NCBI GenBank assembly: GCA_946647055.1
Contig: CAMPCT010000003.1
Coordinates: 1-36,608 of the forward strand
Length of the DNA stretch: 36,608 nt
DNA from: an uncultured Atopobium sp.
GTDB lineage: Bacteria > Actinomycetota > Coriobacteriia > Coriobacteriales > Atopobiaceae
Direction of reading: 5' to 3'
A model generated the notes under the pieces. The model saw only the letters and a list, made by a program, of their open reading frames with translations. It was not told the DNA's origin and searched no databases. Numbering within the stretch: the first letter of the stretch is position 1; the number at the start of each line of letters is the position of its first letter. The position numbers and the translations under genes are program-made. Positions 1-8,569 of the stretch are shown here, one piece after another.

Positions 1-92
1 AGGGCTTGCACACCAAGACCACCTTTCAGACGGGGTGGTATTTCAGGACATGATGCACGTTCACTACAATATCGGACCTTTTGGAGGTACGG

Positions 93-1412
93 ATGCCACA
101 GCTCACCGTCACGATGGTGCAAACGGCGGACCTCGCGCCATATGCGGGAAACGCCAAGATTCACACCGAGGAGCAGGTCGAGCAGATAGCCAACAGCATC
201 CGGGACTTCGGCTTCAACGACCCCGTGGGAGTATGGCACGACGCCGACGGCACGCCGGTCATCGTGGAGGGGCACGGGCGCGTGCTCGCGGCGCAGCTGC
301 TGGGCATGGAGGAGCTGCCGGCCATAGCGCTCGACCACCTGACCGACGAGCAGCGCCGGGCATATGTGCACGTCCACAACCAGACCACGCTCACATCGGG
401 CTTCGACATGGAGGCCCTGCAGCGGGAGCTCGAGGCGCTGCCGGAGTTCAGCTGGGAGTCCTACGGCTTCGAGCTGGACGAGGTGCTGGAGGATCTGCCG
501 GCCCTCGCAGACGAGGACGAGCTGCCCGACGCCCCGGAGGAGCCGCGCACCCGGCCAGGCGACCTGTGGGTGATGGGGCGCCACCGCCTACTGTGCGGCG
601 ACAGCACCGACCCGATGGCGGTCCAGCGGCTCATGGGCGGCCGGCAGGCTGACCTGCTGCTCACCGACCCGCCCTACAACGTGGCCTACCACCAGAACGA
701 CTCCGACACGTGGGACCCCAAGCTCGCCAAGCAGCGGACCGACCGCAAGGTCATCGCCAACGACAAGTTCGATGACGAGGCAAGCTTCCAGCGGTTCCTG
801 GCCGACGCCCTGACGGCCGGCCTCGCCCACACGAAGGCGGGCGGGGCATGGTACGTCTGGTTCGCCGCCATGCACGCCCCGGCGGTCTTCGGCGCCTGCT
901 GGGACGCCGGCATGCAGCCCAAGCAGGAGCTGAGCTGGGTTAAGAACCACTTCACGCTCGGGCGGGCCGACTACCAGTGGATGCACGAGGTCGCGCTCTA
1001 CGGCTGGAAGGGCGGGGCACCGCACTACTTCGCGCCGACACGCAGCGAGTCCACGGTCATCGATGATCAGGTGAACCTCAACAAGATGAGCAAGCCGCAG
1101 CTCCGGCGCATGCTCGAGGAGATCCTCTCACCCGACGCGGCCACGACGGTCCTGCGGTTCGACAAGCCGCTCGCGAGCGCCGAGCACCCGACCATGAAGC
1201 CGGTGCCGCTCTTCGCCCGGCTGGTGCGCAACAGCTCCCGCAGGGGCGAGGCGGTGCTCGACCTGTTCGGCGGCAGCGGCACCACGGCCATCGCCTGCGA
1301 GCAGATGGGCCGCGACGCATACCTCATGGAGCTCGACCCCGGCTACTGCGACGTCATCGTCGCGCGATGGGAGGCCCTGACGGGGAGGAAGGCCGAGCTC
1401 TCGAAGGAGTAA
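93..1412 (+). CDS. ParB-like domain fused to beta-class DNA methyltransferase
   Basis: This 439-residue protein probably methylates adenine-N6 or cytosine-N4 in phage DNA. Residues 1-100 look like a ParB/sulfiredoxin nuclease-like domain, with IANSIRDFGF and the GHGR box at about 60-63. The methyltransferase part follows. Catalytic DPPY is at 192-195, and the AdoMet-binding DLFGGSGTT comes later at about 390-398, the beta-class order. ATG 93 is chosen over an in-frame TTG at 81 because GGAGG at 83-87 gives it ideal spacing. The gene sits directly upstream of the terminase genes, a common place for such fusions in Gram-positive phages. A TACAAT at 65-70 could be a -10 box, but no good -35 is visible. 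No restriction endonuclease partner is seen, so an anti-restriction or packaging-linked role is inferred. Confidence 0.9.
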   Translation: MPQLTVTMVQTADLAPYAGNAKIHTEEQVEQIANSIRDFGFNDPVGVWHDADGTPVIVEGHGRVLAAQLLGMEELPAIALDHLTDEQRRAYVHVHNQTTLTSGFDMEALQRELEALPEFSWESYGFELDEVLEDLPALADEDELPDAPEEPRTRPGDLWVMGRHRLLCGDSTDPMAVQRLMGGRQADLLLTDPPYNVAYHQNDSDTWDPKLAKQRTDRKVIANDKFDDEASFQRFLADALTAGLAHTKAGGAWYVWFAAMHAPAVFGACWDAGMQPKQELSWVKNHFTLGRADYQWMHEVALYGWKGGAPHYFAPTRSESTVIDDQVNLNKMSKPQLRRMLEEILSPDAATTVLRFDKPLASAEHPTMKPVPLFARLVRNSSRRGEAVLDLFGGSGTTAIACEQMGRDAYLMELDPGYCDVIVARWEALTGRKAELSKE

Positions 1413-1421
1413 GGAGGGGAG

Positions 1422-1772
1422 ATGGCGGACCCGACCGACGCGGAGCTCCTGTGCTCCGGCATCCCCGAGAAGATCAGGCCCTACGCGGTGGAGCTCGCCG
1501 AGAACGTGGTGTTCCAGTGCGCCAAGCTCGCCGAGACGCGCAGGGCCATGGAGAAGAACCGCTCCCAGCTCATCGTCGCCTACAACAACGGCGGCGGCCA
1601 GCAGGGCATCCGGAAGAACCCCATCTACGAGGCGTACAACCAGCTCATGGCCAACTACCGCAAGAGCCTGCAGCAGCTCACGGAGCTCCTGCAGACCTAC
1701 GGCATGGAGGACGCCAAGAGCGACGACAGCCCGCTGTCGCGGATCCTCGCGGCCGCGGCGGAGATGGCGTGA
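1422..1772 (+). CDS. Terminase small subunit (P27-like)
   Basis: This 116-residue protein is probably the small terminase subunit, which recognises phage DNA and loads the large subunit for packaging. It is predicted to be mostly helical. The central stretch with NNGGGQQGIRKNPIYEAYNQ and the final AKSDDSPLSRIL resemble the P27 family of small subunits. A strong ribosome binding site (AAGGAGGGGAG) precedes ATG 1422, and the stop overlaps the start of the large subunit, so the pair is translationally coupled. The assignment rests on these motifs, the usual length for the family and the position directly before the large subunit. Confidence 0.8.
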   Translation: MADPTDAELLCSGIPEKIRPYAVELAENVVFQCAKLAETRRAMEKNRSQLIVAYNNGGGQQGIRKNPIYEAYNQLMANYRKSLQQLTELLQTYGMEDAKSDDSPLSRILAAAAEMA

Positions 1773-3226
1773 CCGTCGGCAGCCAGGTGCCGACCTACAG
1801 CTGGTGCGCCAGCTACAACAGGACCGAGGGCAAGCTGGCGGCCGACCTCGCGGACGCCTACGGCATGCCCCCGCACCCATGGCAGCGCCTGCTGCTCAAC
1901 GACTGGCTGGCGCTGGACGACGACGGGCGTCTCCTCAACAGCCTCTGCGTCCTGCCGGTCCCGCGCCAGAACGGCAAGACCGGCGTCTGCGACCCGCGCG
2001 AGACCGAGGGGCTCATAATCCGCGGCGAGTGGATCCTCCACACGGCGCACGAGTACCAGACGGCCAAGCTGGCCTTCGACCGGCTGCGCGCCAAGTTCGG
2101 CACCCGCAAGAACGACCCGAATGCCCGGTTCCCCGAGCTGAACCGGCTGGTCGCCCGCTACACCACAAGCGCAAACCAGATGGTGCTCGAGCTGACCAAC
2201 GGGGCCCGCATCGAGTTCCGCACCCGCGGCGGCAACGACGACGCCGGCCGCGGCGGCACCTTCGACCTCGTGGTCGTGGACGAGGCCCAGAGCTACACCG
2301 ACGCGCAGGATGCGGCCCTCTCGCCGCTCAACTCGGCGGCCCCGCACGGCAGCCCGCAGACGATCCTCATGGGCACCGTGCCGAACCCAGAGAAGGCCCT
2401 GAAGGGCGAGAAGTTCGCGGCCATACGGGCCAGCATGCACGAGGCGCCCTACACCGGCGGCTGCATCCACGAGTGGGGCGCGCCGGAGGTCGGGGACCCG
2501 CTCGACGTGGCCCGCTGGTACCAGTACAACCCCTCGCTGGGATACCAGCTCCTCGAGCCGGCGCTCATGAAGGACGCCCGCACGATGAACCCCGACACGT
2601 TCGCGCGGGAGCACCTCGGATGGTGGCCGGAGTCCATCGCCACCTCGGCGCCCATACTCCGCACCGACTGGGACAAGTGCCGCAACCTCGAGCCCAAGCG
2701 CGGCGGCGTGGTCTGCTACGCGGTCAAGTTCAGCCCCGACGGCTCGGTCGGCTCCATGGCCGCCTGCCACCGCGGCGAGGACGGCGCGCCGCCCTTCGTG
2801 TACGTGGTGGACTCCCGCTCGCTCGCCCACGGCATCGCGTGGTTCGTGGACGCCCTGATGCGGGTCCGCGAGGAGGCGGCCCTGTTCGTCATCGACGGAC
2901 CGTCCAACTCGCAGAACCTCGTGGACCGGCTTATCGCCGAGCGGGTCCCCAAGAACCAGATCTGCCGCCCGAGGGTGCAGGACATGGCGACGGCCTGCTC
3001 GTCGCTGTGCAACGCGGTCCGGGAGCACACCGTCACCCACTACGGGCAGGAGGCGCTCGACACCTCGGCCTGCGAGTCCCGCAGGCGCCCGCTGGGCACC
3101 GGGGGCGGCTACGGGTTCCAGTCCACCGAGCGCGCCGACGCAACCCTCGTGGAGGCCGCCGCGCTGGCGTACTGGGGCGCCATGACTACGAAGCGCAACC
3201 CCAACAGAAAGGCGGTGGTCTGGTGA
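1769..3226 (+). CDS. Terminase large subunit
   Basis: This 485-residue ATPase-nuclease packages phage DNA into proheads. The N-terminal half has a Walker A-like PVPRQNGKT at about 63-71 and Walker B VVVDEAQ at about 168-174. The C-terminal half has the RNase H-like nuclease fold, including LFVIDGPSNS and the late ERADATLVEAA segment. GTG 1769 is chosen because it overlaps the small-subunit stop as GTGA and the conserved protein begins here; the open frame extends upstream but only as a shadow of earlier genes. The first nuclease strand reads YAVKFSPDGS, with Lys320 where many large terminases have Asp; I have the impression that related Gram-positive phages share this. The stop overlaps the portal start. 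Confidence 0.93.
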   Translation: MTVGSQVPTYSWCASYNRTEGKLAADLADAYGMPPHPWQRLLLNDWLALDDDGRLLNSLCVLPVPRQNGKTGVCDPRETEGLIIRGEWILHTAHEYQTAKLAFDRLRAKFGTRKNDPNARFPELNRLVARYTTSANQMVLELTNGARIEFRTRGGNDDAGRGGTFDLVVVDEAQSYTDAQDAALSPLNSAAPHGSPQTILMGTVPNPEKALKGEKFAAIRASMHEAPYTGGCIHEWGAPEVGDPLDVARWYQYNPSLGYQLLEPALMKDARTMNPDTFAREHLGWWPESIATSAPILRTDWDKCRNLEPKRGGVVCYAVKFSPDGSVGSMAACHRGEDGAPPFVYVVDSRSLAHGIAWFVDALMRVREEAALFVIDGPSNSQNLVDRLIAERVPKNQICRPRVQDMATACSSLCNAVREHTVTHYGQEALDTSACESRRRPLGTGGGYGFQSTERADATLVEAAALAYWGAMTTKRNPNRKAVVW

Positions 3227-4686
3227 CGGAGCAGAACCCCGCGACCTACCCCGACGGGAGGGGCGGCCGCAAGGTGAACGACCTCCCGCAGCCCGACACG
3301 TGGCACACCGAGCCCCCGGTCGGCGGCCTGCCGCCGCTGCCGCCCTCGCTCCCCGAGCGCTGGGCGGAGGAGGTCCGCGACCTCTACGACGTGTGGGCCT
3401 CGCGCTACTGGCGCAACCGGGAGCGGTACGCCTACTACGAGGGCGAGAACCGCCTGCGCGACCTCGGCATCTCCACGCCGCCCGAGCTGCTGGACCTCAA
3501 CACGGTCGTCGGGTGGCCCAACAAGGCGGTCATGGCGCTGGCCACCCGCTGCAGACTGGACGGCTTCACGGCGGGCAACGCCGACCTGCAGGCCGCGCTG
3601 GACCGGCTCTCGCGGCGCAGCGGCCTCCATGTGAAGTACCGCCAGACGGTCGAGTCCGAGGGCGTCTACGGATGCAGCTTCGCCACGGTCGGCATGGCCG
3701 ACGACGGGGCGCGCATCGACATGCACGACGCCGAGCACGCCGCGGCCCGCTGGGACGACGCCATGGGCCGCACGGCCTACGGCATGACGGTCCGCTTCGG
3801 GGCCGACGGCACCGCGGCCATCACGCTCTACGACGACGGGGCCAACGTGGCCCTGTGGTTCGACGGGGCCGTCTGGCGCTGGGAGGCGTACCCGCACCGC
3901 ATGGGGCGCTGCCTCATGGAGGCGTTCGCCTACCGGCCCACGCAGCGCAAGCCCTACGGCCAGAGCCGCATCACCCGCGCCGTCATGAGCATCACCGACA
4001 GCGCCGTGCGCTGCGCCCTCGGCGGCGACATCTCCTTCCAGTTCGCGGTCAGCCCGCAGAAGGTGCTGCTCGGCGCCGACCGGGACGCCCTCGCCGGCAA
4101 GACCAAGTGGGAGGCGTACATCGGCAACATCCTCGGCGTGAGCTACAACGGCGCCGACGGCGTGATGCCCCAGTTCATGCAGATGCAGCAGGCGAGCATG
4201 CAGCAGTACAGCGACTACATGCGCAGCCTCGCGGCCCGCTTCAGCGGCGAGACGAACGTCCCCATCAGCCAGCTGGGCGTCATCCACGACAACCCCAGCA
4301 GCGCGGAGGCCATCTACGCCGCCTCCGAGCCGCTCATCATCGAGTGCCAGGACCTCAACGACAACAGCCGCGAGACCCTTCGCACGCTCGCCCTCATGGC
4401 CATGGCCGCCGAGCAGGACGTCCCGCTCGCCGACCTCGGCGACGAGTGGCGCGACTTCGCGCCCAACTTCGCCAACCCGGCGATGCCCTCCATCGTGAGC
4501 ATGGCCGACGCGGCCGTGAAGATAGCCGGCGCCGTGCCGGGTTTCGCGGGCACCGAGAGCTTCTGGAAGATGCTCGGCATGCCCGAGGACGCCCGCCGCG
4601 AGGTCAGCGCCCAGGTGGCGCAGGCCACCGCGCAGGCGATGCTGGCGCAGATCTTCGGCGGCCAGCAGGCGGCGACCGATGGCTAG
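3223..4686 (+). CDS. Portal protein (SPP1 gp6-like)
   Basis: This 487-residue protein should form the dodecameric ring at one capsid vertex through which DNA enters and leaves. Length, place after the large terminase and sequences such as YYEGENRLRDLG near the start and the mid-protein ISFQFAVSPQKVLLG fit the SPP1 gp6-like portals of Gram-positive siphophages. The C-terminal third is Ala- and Gln-rich and helical, as in the portal crown. GTG 3223 overlaps the terminase stop as GTGA. The same frame is open far upstream, but only opposite real genes. The N-terminal 50 residues are Pro-rich and probably flexible. Confidence 0.9.
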   Translation: MTEQNPATYPDGRGGRKVNDLPQPDTWHTEPPVGGLPPLPPSLPERWAEEVRDLYDVWASRYWRNRERYAYYEGENRLRDLGISTPPELLDLNTVVGWPNKAVMALATRCRLDGFTAGNADLQAALDRLSRRSGLHVKYRQTVESEGVYGCSFATVGMADDGARIDMHDAEHAAARWDDAMGRTAYGMTVRFGADGTAAITLYDDGANVALWFDGAVWRWEAYPHRMGRCLMEAFAYRPTQRKPYGQSRITRAVMSITDSAVRCALGGDISFQFAVSPQKVLLGADRDALAGKTKWEAYIGNILGVSYNGADGVMPQFMQMQQASMQQYSDYMRSLAARFSGETNVPISQLGVIHDNPSSAEAIYAASEPLIIECQDLNDNSRETLRTLALMAMAAEQDVPLADLGDEWRDFAPNFANPAMPSIVSMADAAVKIAGAVPGFAGTESFWKMLGMPEDARREVSAQVAQATAQAMLAQIFGGQQAATDG

Positions 4687-5458
4687 CGTCATGATCTCGC
4701 GGTCGGTCATCGACAACTACGCCGAGGGCGTGCGCAGCGTCAGCGAGCAGGCGGGCACGGTGCTCGCCGACACCCTCGCTGCCATCGACCTCACCGACCG
4801 GGAGATGGTCGAGGACCTCGTGGTGGCGGCCTGCCGCGCGGCATCGCAGGCCGGCAGCGACTACGCAACGGCCTTCTACCGCGGCCTGAGCATCCTGCAG
4901 ACGGGCGAGGACGTGGACTTCGAGGCCATGTCGAGCTTCGACCAGCAGGCGACGCTCGTGGCCATCCGCGGCATCTACAGGCAGGCCACCGACGAGGACG
5001 GCGAGCTGGACTACGCCCGAGTCGCGCGGGAGCTGAACCGCCGCATCCAGTTCGAGGTCAACCGGGCCTCCAAGGTGGGCGTCTGGCAGCGCGGCCAGCA
5101 GGACCGGCGCGACGTGCGCTACGCACGCGTCCCCGCCGGCGCCGAGACGTGCGCATGGTGCCTCATGACGGCGGGCCTTGGCTACTGGTTCATGACCGAG
5201 GAGGCGGCCAGCCACACGCACCGCTCCTGCGACTGCGTCATCGTGCCCTCGATAGGCCGCGGCGACGTGGCCATCGACGGCTACGACTCGACGGTCTACC
5301 GCGACATGTGGCGCGAGGCCAACGAGGCCCTGCGCTACGGGGACGTTCCGACCGAGCTGGCGCAGAGGGTGGACCTCCTGAGCGCCACCAAGCCCGGCTA
5401 CCGCGCCGACACCAACGGGGCGCTGGCCGTCATGCGCTGGAAGTACGGCCTCAAGTGA
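4679..5458 (+). CDS. Minor capsid / head morphogenesis protein (VG15 or MuF-like)
   Basis: This 259-residue protein follows the portal and overlaps its end by 8 bases. Its mid-to-late part has a Cys/His signature, ETCAWCLMTAG then SHTHRSCDC, seen in phage minor head proteins of the VG15/MuF kind. Such proteins enter the head with the portal and may be cleaved or ejected with the DNA. No separate prohead protease gene was found between here and the capsid gene. The ribosome binding site before ATG 4679 is weak, so translation is probably coupled to the portal gene. The family is inferred from motif and position. Confidence 0.75.
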   Translation: MASVMISRSVIDNYAEGVRSVSEQAGTVLADTLAAIDLTDREMVEDLVVAACRAASQAGSDYATAFYRGLSILQTGEDVDFEAMSSFDQQATLVAIRGIYRQATDEDGELDYARVARELNRRIQFEVNRASKVGVWQRGQQDRRDVRYARVPAGAETCAWCLMTAGLGYWFMTEEAASHTHRSCDCVIVPSIGRGDVAIDGYDSTVYRDMWREANEALRYGDVPTELAQRVDLLSATKPGYRADTNGALAVMRWKYGLK

Positions 5459-5501
5459 TTGTGCATCCGCACAAAGGACAACCGACAACCCAAGGAAGAA
5501 C

Positions 5502-5522
5502 GGCCTCCGCACGGGGGCCTTT
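5502..5522 (+). terminator. Terminator-like hairpin before the scaffold gene
   Basis: GGCCTCCG (5502-5509) can pair with CGGGGGCC (5512-5519) including one G-U pair, though the loop is very short. A brief TTT follows. It lies in the 129-base gap between the minor capsid and scaffold genes and may act as a weak attenuator or processing site. No gene is seen in that gap. Confidence 0.4.
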
Positions 5523-5587
5523 CTCATATCCAGACACAGCCCCGCACGGGGCGACCCGACGCCCGCACGGGCGAAAGGAGGCCAGCC

Positions 5588-6070
5588 ATGGCCGAGAACA
5601 CCGAGCCCACGACCGAGCCGACGCAGGAGCCGCAGGGCACCGAGCCCATCGACTGGGAGGCCCGCTACAAGGAGGCCGTCGCGCAATCCCGCAAGTGGGA
5701 GAGCCGCGCGAAGGCCAACAGCGAGAAGGCCGCCAAGTGGGACGAGTACGAGCAGCAGGGCATGAGCGAGGCCGAGAAGGCCGCCAAGCGCGCCGACGCC
5801 GCCGAGGCGGAGCTGGCGCAGCTGAGGGCCGAGGCCAAGCGCCGCTCCGACGCCGAGGAGGTCTCGAAGGCCACCGGCGTACCCGAGCGCCTGCTGCTGC
5901 ACTGCGCAGACCGCGAGGCCATGGAGGCGCTCGCCGCGGAGTACGCGGAGGAGACGAAGGTCCCCGCCGCCCCGAGGGCGCCCAAGAGCCGGGTCGTGCG
6001 CGACGACGACAAGCCGGCCGACACCGCGGACCAGTTCGCGGAGATGGCCGCGCGCTTCTTCAACCGTTAA
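5588..6070 (+). CDS. Capsid scaffolding protein
   Basis: This 160-residue acidic, Ala/Glu/Lys-rich protein is almost certainly the scaffold around which the capsid protein assembles. The N-terminus is Thr/Pro/Glu-rich and disordered. About residues 25-90 form a charged coiled coil (KWESRAKANSEKAAKWDEYE and onward). The short C-terminal helix ADQFAEMAARFFNR is the usual capsid-binding end of such scaffolds. ATG 5588 has a good site (GAAAGGAGG) before it, although the frame is open from the previous stop. It sits directly before the major capsid gene, the standard position. Confidence 0.88.
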   Translation: MAENTEPTTEPTQEPQGTEPIDWEARYKEAVAQSRKWESRAKANSEKAAKWDEYEQQGMSEAEKAAKRADAAEAELAQLRAEAKRRSDAEEVSKATGVPERLLLHCADREAMEALAAEYAEETKVPAAPRAPKSRVVRDDDKPADTADQFAEMAARFFNR

Positions 6071-6085
6071 GAGAAAGGGGCCACC

Positions 6086-6970
6086 ATGGCTCTCCTCACC
6101 AACCCCATCGACACCAACCGCGGCACCACGGGCCTGCAGCTCACCCCGCAGCAGTCCAACGAGATCTGGGCCGCCACCATCGAGCAGAGCGCCGTCATGC
6201 AGCTCGCGCAGCGCGTGAGCCTGCCGGGCAGCGGCGTCTCCATCCCCATCATCACCGGCGACCCCACGGCCGACTTCGTGGCCGAGACCGCCGAGAAGCC
6301 CGTCTCCAAGTCCACCTTCGGCATGAAGACCATGACCCCGTACAAGATCGCCGTCATCGAGCTGTTCTCCAACGAGTTCAAGCGCGACTTCGCCGCCCTG
6401 TACCGCGAGCTGGTCCGCCGCCTGCCCTACGCCATCGGCGCCAAGTTCGACGCCACCGTCTTCGGCGGCACCGCGCCCGGCACCGGCTTCGACGTCCTGA
6501 CCGCCGCCACCGCGGTCGGCATCGGCGGCACCGGCACCTACGCCAAGCTGGTTAACGCCTTCACCACCGTCGGCGCCAACGGCCGACTGAACGGCTGGGC
6601 CATGTCCCCGCAGGGCGAGGGCATCCTCATGCTCGCCACCGACGGCAACGGCTACCCGCTGCTCATGAACAACATCAACAACGACAGCGCCGTGGGCCGC
6701 GTGCTCGGCGCCCGCGTTGTCGAGACCGACCGCGTCTACAAGGCCGGCACCCCCAACGTGGTCGGAGTGGCCGGCGACTGGACGCAGGCCCGCTACGGCA
6801 TCGTGGACGGCATCAACCTCGCCATCAGCGAGGAGGCCACCATCAACACCGGCACCGAGCAGGTGAACCTGTGGCAGCGCAACATGTTCGCGGTTCGCGC
6901 GGAGGCCGAGGTCGGCTTCATCGTCAAGAGCGCCAGCGCGTTCGTGCGCCTGACCGACGCCACCTCCTAA
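6086..6970 (+). CDS. Major capsid protein (HK97 fold)
   Basis: This 294-residue protein forms the icosahedral shell. The length, the E-loop-like segment FVAETAEKPVSKSTFGMKTM and the following PYKIAVIELFSNEFKRDF fit the HK97-fold capsid family of siphophages. It lacks a long N-terminal delta domain, which agrees with a separate scaffold gene upstream. AGAAAGGGG before ATG 6086 is the ribosome binding site. The gene is strongly biased to C-ending codons, as expected for a highly expressed product. Confidence 0.93.
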   Translation: MALLTNPIDTNRGTTGLQLTPQQSNEIWAATIEQSAVMQLAQRVSLPGSGVSIPIITGDPTADFVAETAEKPVSKSTFGMKTMTPYKIAVIELFSNEFKRDFAALYRELVRRLPYAIGAKFDATVFGGTAPGTGFDVLTAATAVGIGGTGTYAKLVNAFTTVGANGRLNGWAMSPQGEGILMLATDGNGYPLLMNNINNDSAVGRVLGARVVETDRVYKAGTPNVVGVAGDWTQARYGIVDGINLAISEEATINTGTEQVNLWQRNMFAVRAEAEVGFIVKSASAFVRLTDATS

Positions 6971-6973
6971 GCC

Positions 6974-7132
6974 ATGAGGCTCGTCAACCCGGTCACCGGC
7001 CTGCCGGTGGACGCCCAGGGCGAGGCCGCTGAGCTGCTGAAGTCCCGCGGCTTCACGCCCGAGGAGGCCCCGAAGCAGGCGCCCAAGAAGGCGCCCGCCA
7101 AGCGCAGGACCGCACCCAAGAAAACCGAATAG
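6974..7132 (+). CDS. Small head-associated protein with Lys-rich tail
   Basis: This 52-residue protein starts 3 bases after the capsid stop, so it is coupled to it. The N-terminus MRLVNPVTGLPVDAQGEA resembles a short family found just after capsid genes in Gram-positive phages. The C-terminal half (QAPKKAPAKRRTAPKKTE) is Lys/Ala/Pro-rich and probably disordered, suited to contacting DNA or the capsid interior. Its function is unknown. The conserved start and coupling support a real gene. Confidence 0.75.
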   Translation: MRLVNPVTGLPVDAQGEAAELLKSRGFTPEEAPKQAPKKAPAKRRTAPKKTE

Positions 7133-7145
7133 AGGGAGGCTGACC

Positions 7146-7526
7146 ATGGCCTACGCGACCATCGATGACCTCGAGGCCCGCTACGGCGAGGTCCCGCTGG
7201 GGCTGAGGGGGCGGGCCGAGGCCCTGCTCGGGGACGCGGCCACCATCCTCGACGCCCGCGTCGAGGTGGACCCGACCGACGAGCAGCAGCTGGAGAGGCT
7301 CCGCCTCGTGTCGTGCGCCATGGTCAACCGCGCCCTCATGGCGGCGGAGTCCGAGGCATACGGCATCAGCGACGCCAGCTACACCATGGGGCCCTTCACC
7401 CAGAGCGCCACCTTCGCCAACCCCAGCGGCGACCTCTACCTCACGAAGGGGGAGCTGGCGCTGCTGGGGGTCGGCGGCGGCGTGATCGTTGACATCCGCG
7501 CGAGGGTGGGCGGCGAGCCATGCTAG
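7146..7526 (+). CDS. Head-tail connector (adaptor, gp6/gp15-like)
   Basis: This 126-residue protein is probably the adaptor ring under the portal. It opens with YATIDDLEARYGEV, the usual start of the helical connector family (HK97 gp6, SPP1 gp15, Gp19/Gp15/Gp42 types), which bind the portal clip. The helical core covers about 15-80 and a beta-rich tail follows. AGGGAGG precedes ATG 7146, and the end overlaps the next gene by 7 bases. It is the first of four short connector genes between capsid and major tail protein. Confidence 0.8.
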   Translation: MAYATIDDLEARYGEVPLGLRGRAEALLGDAATILDARVEVDPTDEQQLERLRLVSCAMVNRALMAAESEAYGISDASYTMGPFTQSATFANPSGDLYLTKGELALLGVGGGVIVDIRARVGGEPC

Positions 7527-7915
7527 GCCGCCGCATGCCCTTCCGCGCGGTGCCCTGCTCGATCTGGCTGCCGCACGCATCCGCGGAGGACCCGTGGGGC
7601 AACGTCACCTACACCTACGGCACCGACCCCGACATAACCACCACCTGCTGCTACGCCCCCGGCGACCGCAGGCCAGACACCGCTGACGACATAGAGCAGG
7701 GGCGCCCCCACGGCGTCACGGTCCGCCTGACCTTCTTCCTGCCAAAGACGCTCGACGCGGACCTGCGCGGCGCCCTCATCGCCTGCCACCCGACCGACGA
7801 CACCTTCGTGAGCGGCCGGCAGTTCTCGGTGGAGGGCGCGCCCACCAGCTACAGCAGGGCCAACACGCCCGGCGACTACAGCTGGGCCGTCGAGGGGGTG
7901 GCGCACCTTGGCTAG
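7520..7915 (+). CDS. Head-tail connector (stopper-like)
   Basis: This 131-residue, beta-rich protein is the second connector gene, probably the head-closure or stopper ring that holds DNA in after packaging. I base this on gene order (adaptor, stopper, neck, tail terminator, major tail protein), length, and a beta-barrel-like pattern in TVRLTFFLPKTLDADLRGAL. ATG 7520 lies in the tail of the previous gene, so it is coupled. The pair CC at 48-49 of the protein is unusual but has no clear meaning. The exact family was not recognised. Confidence 0.65.
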   Translation: MLGRRMPFRAVPCSIWLPHASAEDPWGNVTYTYGTDPDITTTCCYAPGDRRPDTADDIEQGRPHGVTVRLTFFLPKTLDADLRGALIACHPTDDTFVSGRQFSVEGAPTSYSRANTPGDYSWAVEGVAHLG

Positions 7916-8183
7916 GAAGGGCGGCTTCGTGCCGTACAGCACCGGCTTTCGGCAGGTGCTCAACGGCGGCGAGATGTTCGCCGAGTGCGACCGCAAGGGC
8001 GCCGAGCTGGCGCGCATCGCAAGCCTGGGCACGGGCGACTACGTCCACGACACCATCCGGGGGCAGGTCCGCATCCACACCCGCGTCAAGACGGCAGACA
8101 CGCGCGCCCGCATGGCGGAGCGACACTCGCACCGCCTCGCGCGCGCGGCCCGCCTCATGACCACGAGGGGAGGCCGCCGATGA
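7908..8183 (+). CDS. Neck protein (HK97 gp10-like), TTG start
   Basis: This 91-residue basic protein begins with TTG 7908, overlapping the previous stop, and ends overlapping the next ATG. It holds the third connector position, usually taken by an HK97 gp10-like neck or tail completion protein. Segments such as GDYVHDTIRGQVRIHTRVKT and the following helix ERHSHRLARAARLM fit a strand-plus-helix connector, but it is shorter than the family's usual 110-140 residues. No other start in frame keeps the whole protein. Confidence 0.65.
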   Translation: MARKGGFVPYSTGFRQVLNGGEMFAECDRKGAELARIASLGTGDYVHDTIRGQVRIHTRVKTADTRARMAERHSHRLARAARLMTTRGGRR

Positions 8184-8560
8184 CCAACCCCATCGACATC
8201 GTGCACGAGATCCTCGCAACGGCCCTGACGGTCCCGGTAACCACGCCGGCGCTCGAGGCCATCCCGACGATTGGCTCCATCCCGCAGGACCGGCCGACCC
8301 GGCTCGTGCGGGTGGACCTCGACGGGGACGCCTCGTCGGAGTTCCTGCAGCGACCGCGCCTGGCCATCACCTGCTGGGGCGCCACAAGCCGCGAGGCCCA
8401 CGAGATAGCGCTCTCGGTCGTTGACGCCCTGCGCGACGCCGCGCTGGACCACGACCTGCTCTCGGCCATCGAGCTGGAGTCCATCAGCAGCGAGCAGTGG
8501 AGCAGGACGGGGCAGGGCCGCTACCTCGTGCTCCTCACCGCCTACATCAACACCGACTAA
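8180..8560 (+). CDS. Tail completion / terminator protein
   Basis: This 126-residue protein occupies the fourth connector position, just before the major tail gene, where the hexameric tail terminator that caps the tube is usually encoded. The pattern fits: an N-terminal helix (IDIVHEILATAL), a strand RLVRVDLDGD, RPRLAITCWGATSREAHEIA, then a long helix and a final strand RYLVLLTAYI. ATG 8180 overlaps the previous stop. The frame is open further upstream, but the site AGGGGAGG before 8180 supports this start. Confidence 0.75.
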   Translation: MTNPIDIVHEILATALTVPVTTPALEAIPTIGSIPQDRPTRLVRVDLDGDASSEFLQRPRLAITCWGATSREAHEIALSVVDALRDAALDHDLLSAIELESISSEQWSRTGQGRYLVLLTAYINTD

Positions 8561-8569
8561 GGAGCTTCA

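Noticed and set aside
42..70. Late promoter with TACAAT at 65-70
   Set aside because: The -10-like box is fair, but nothing close to a -35 stands 16-18 bases upstream.
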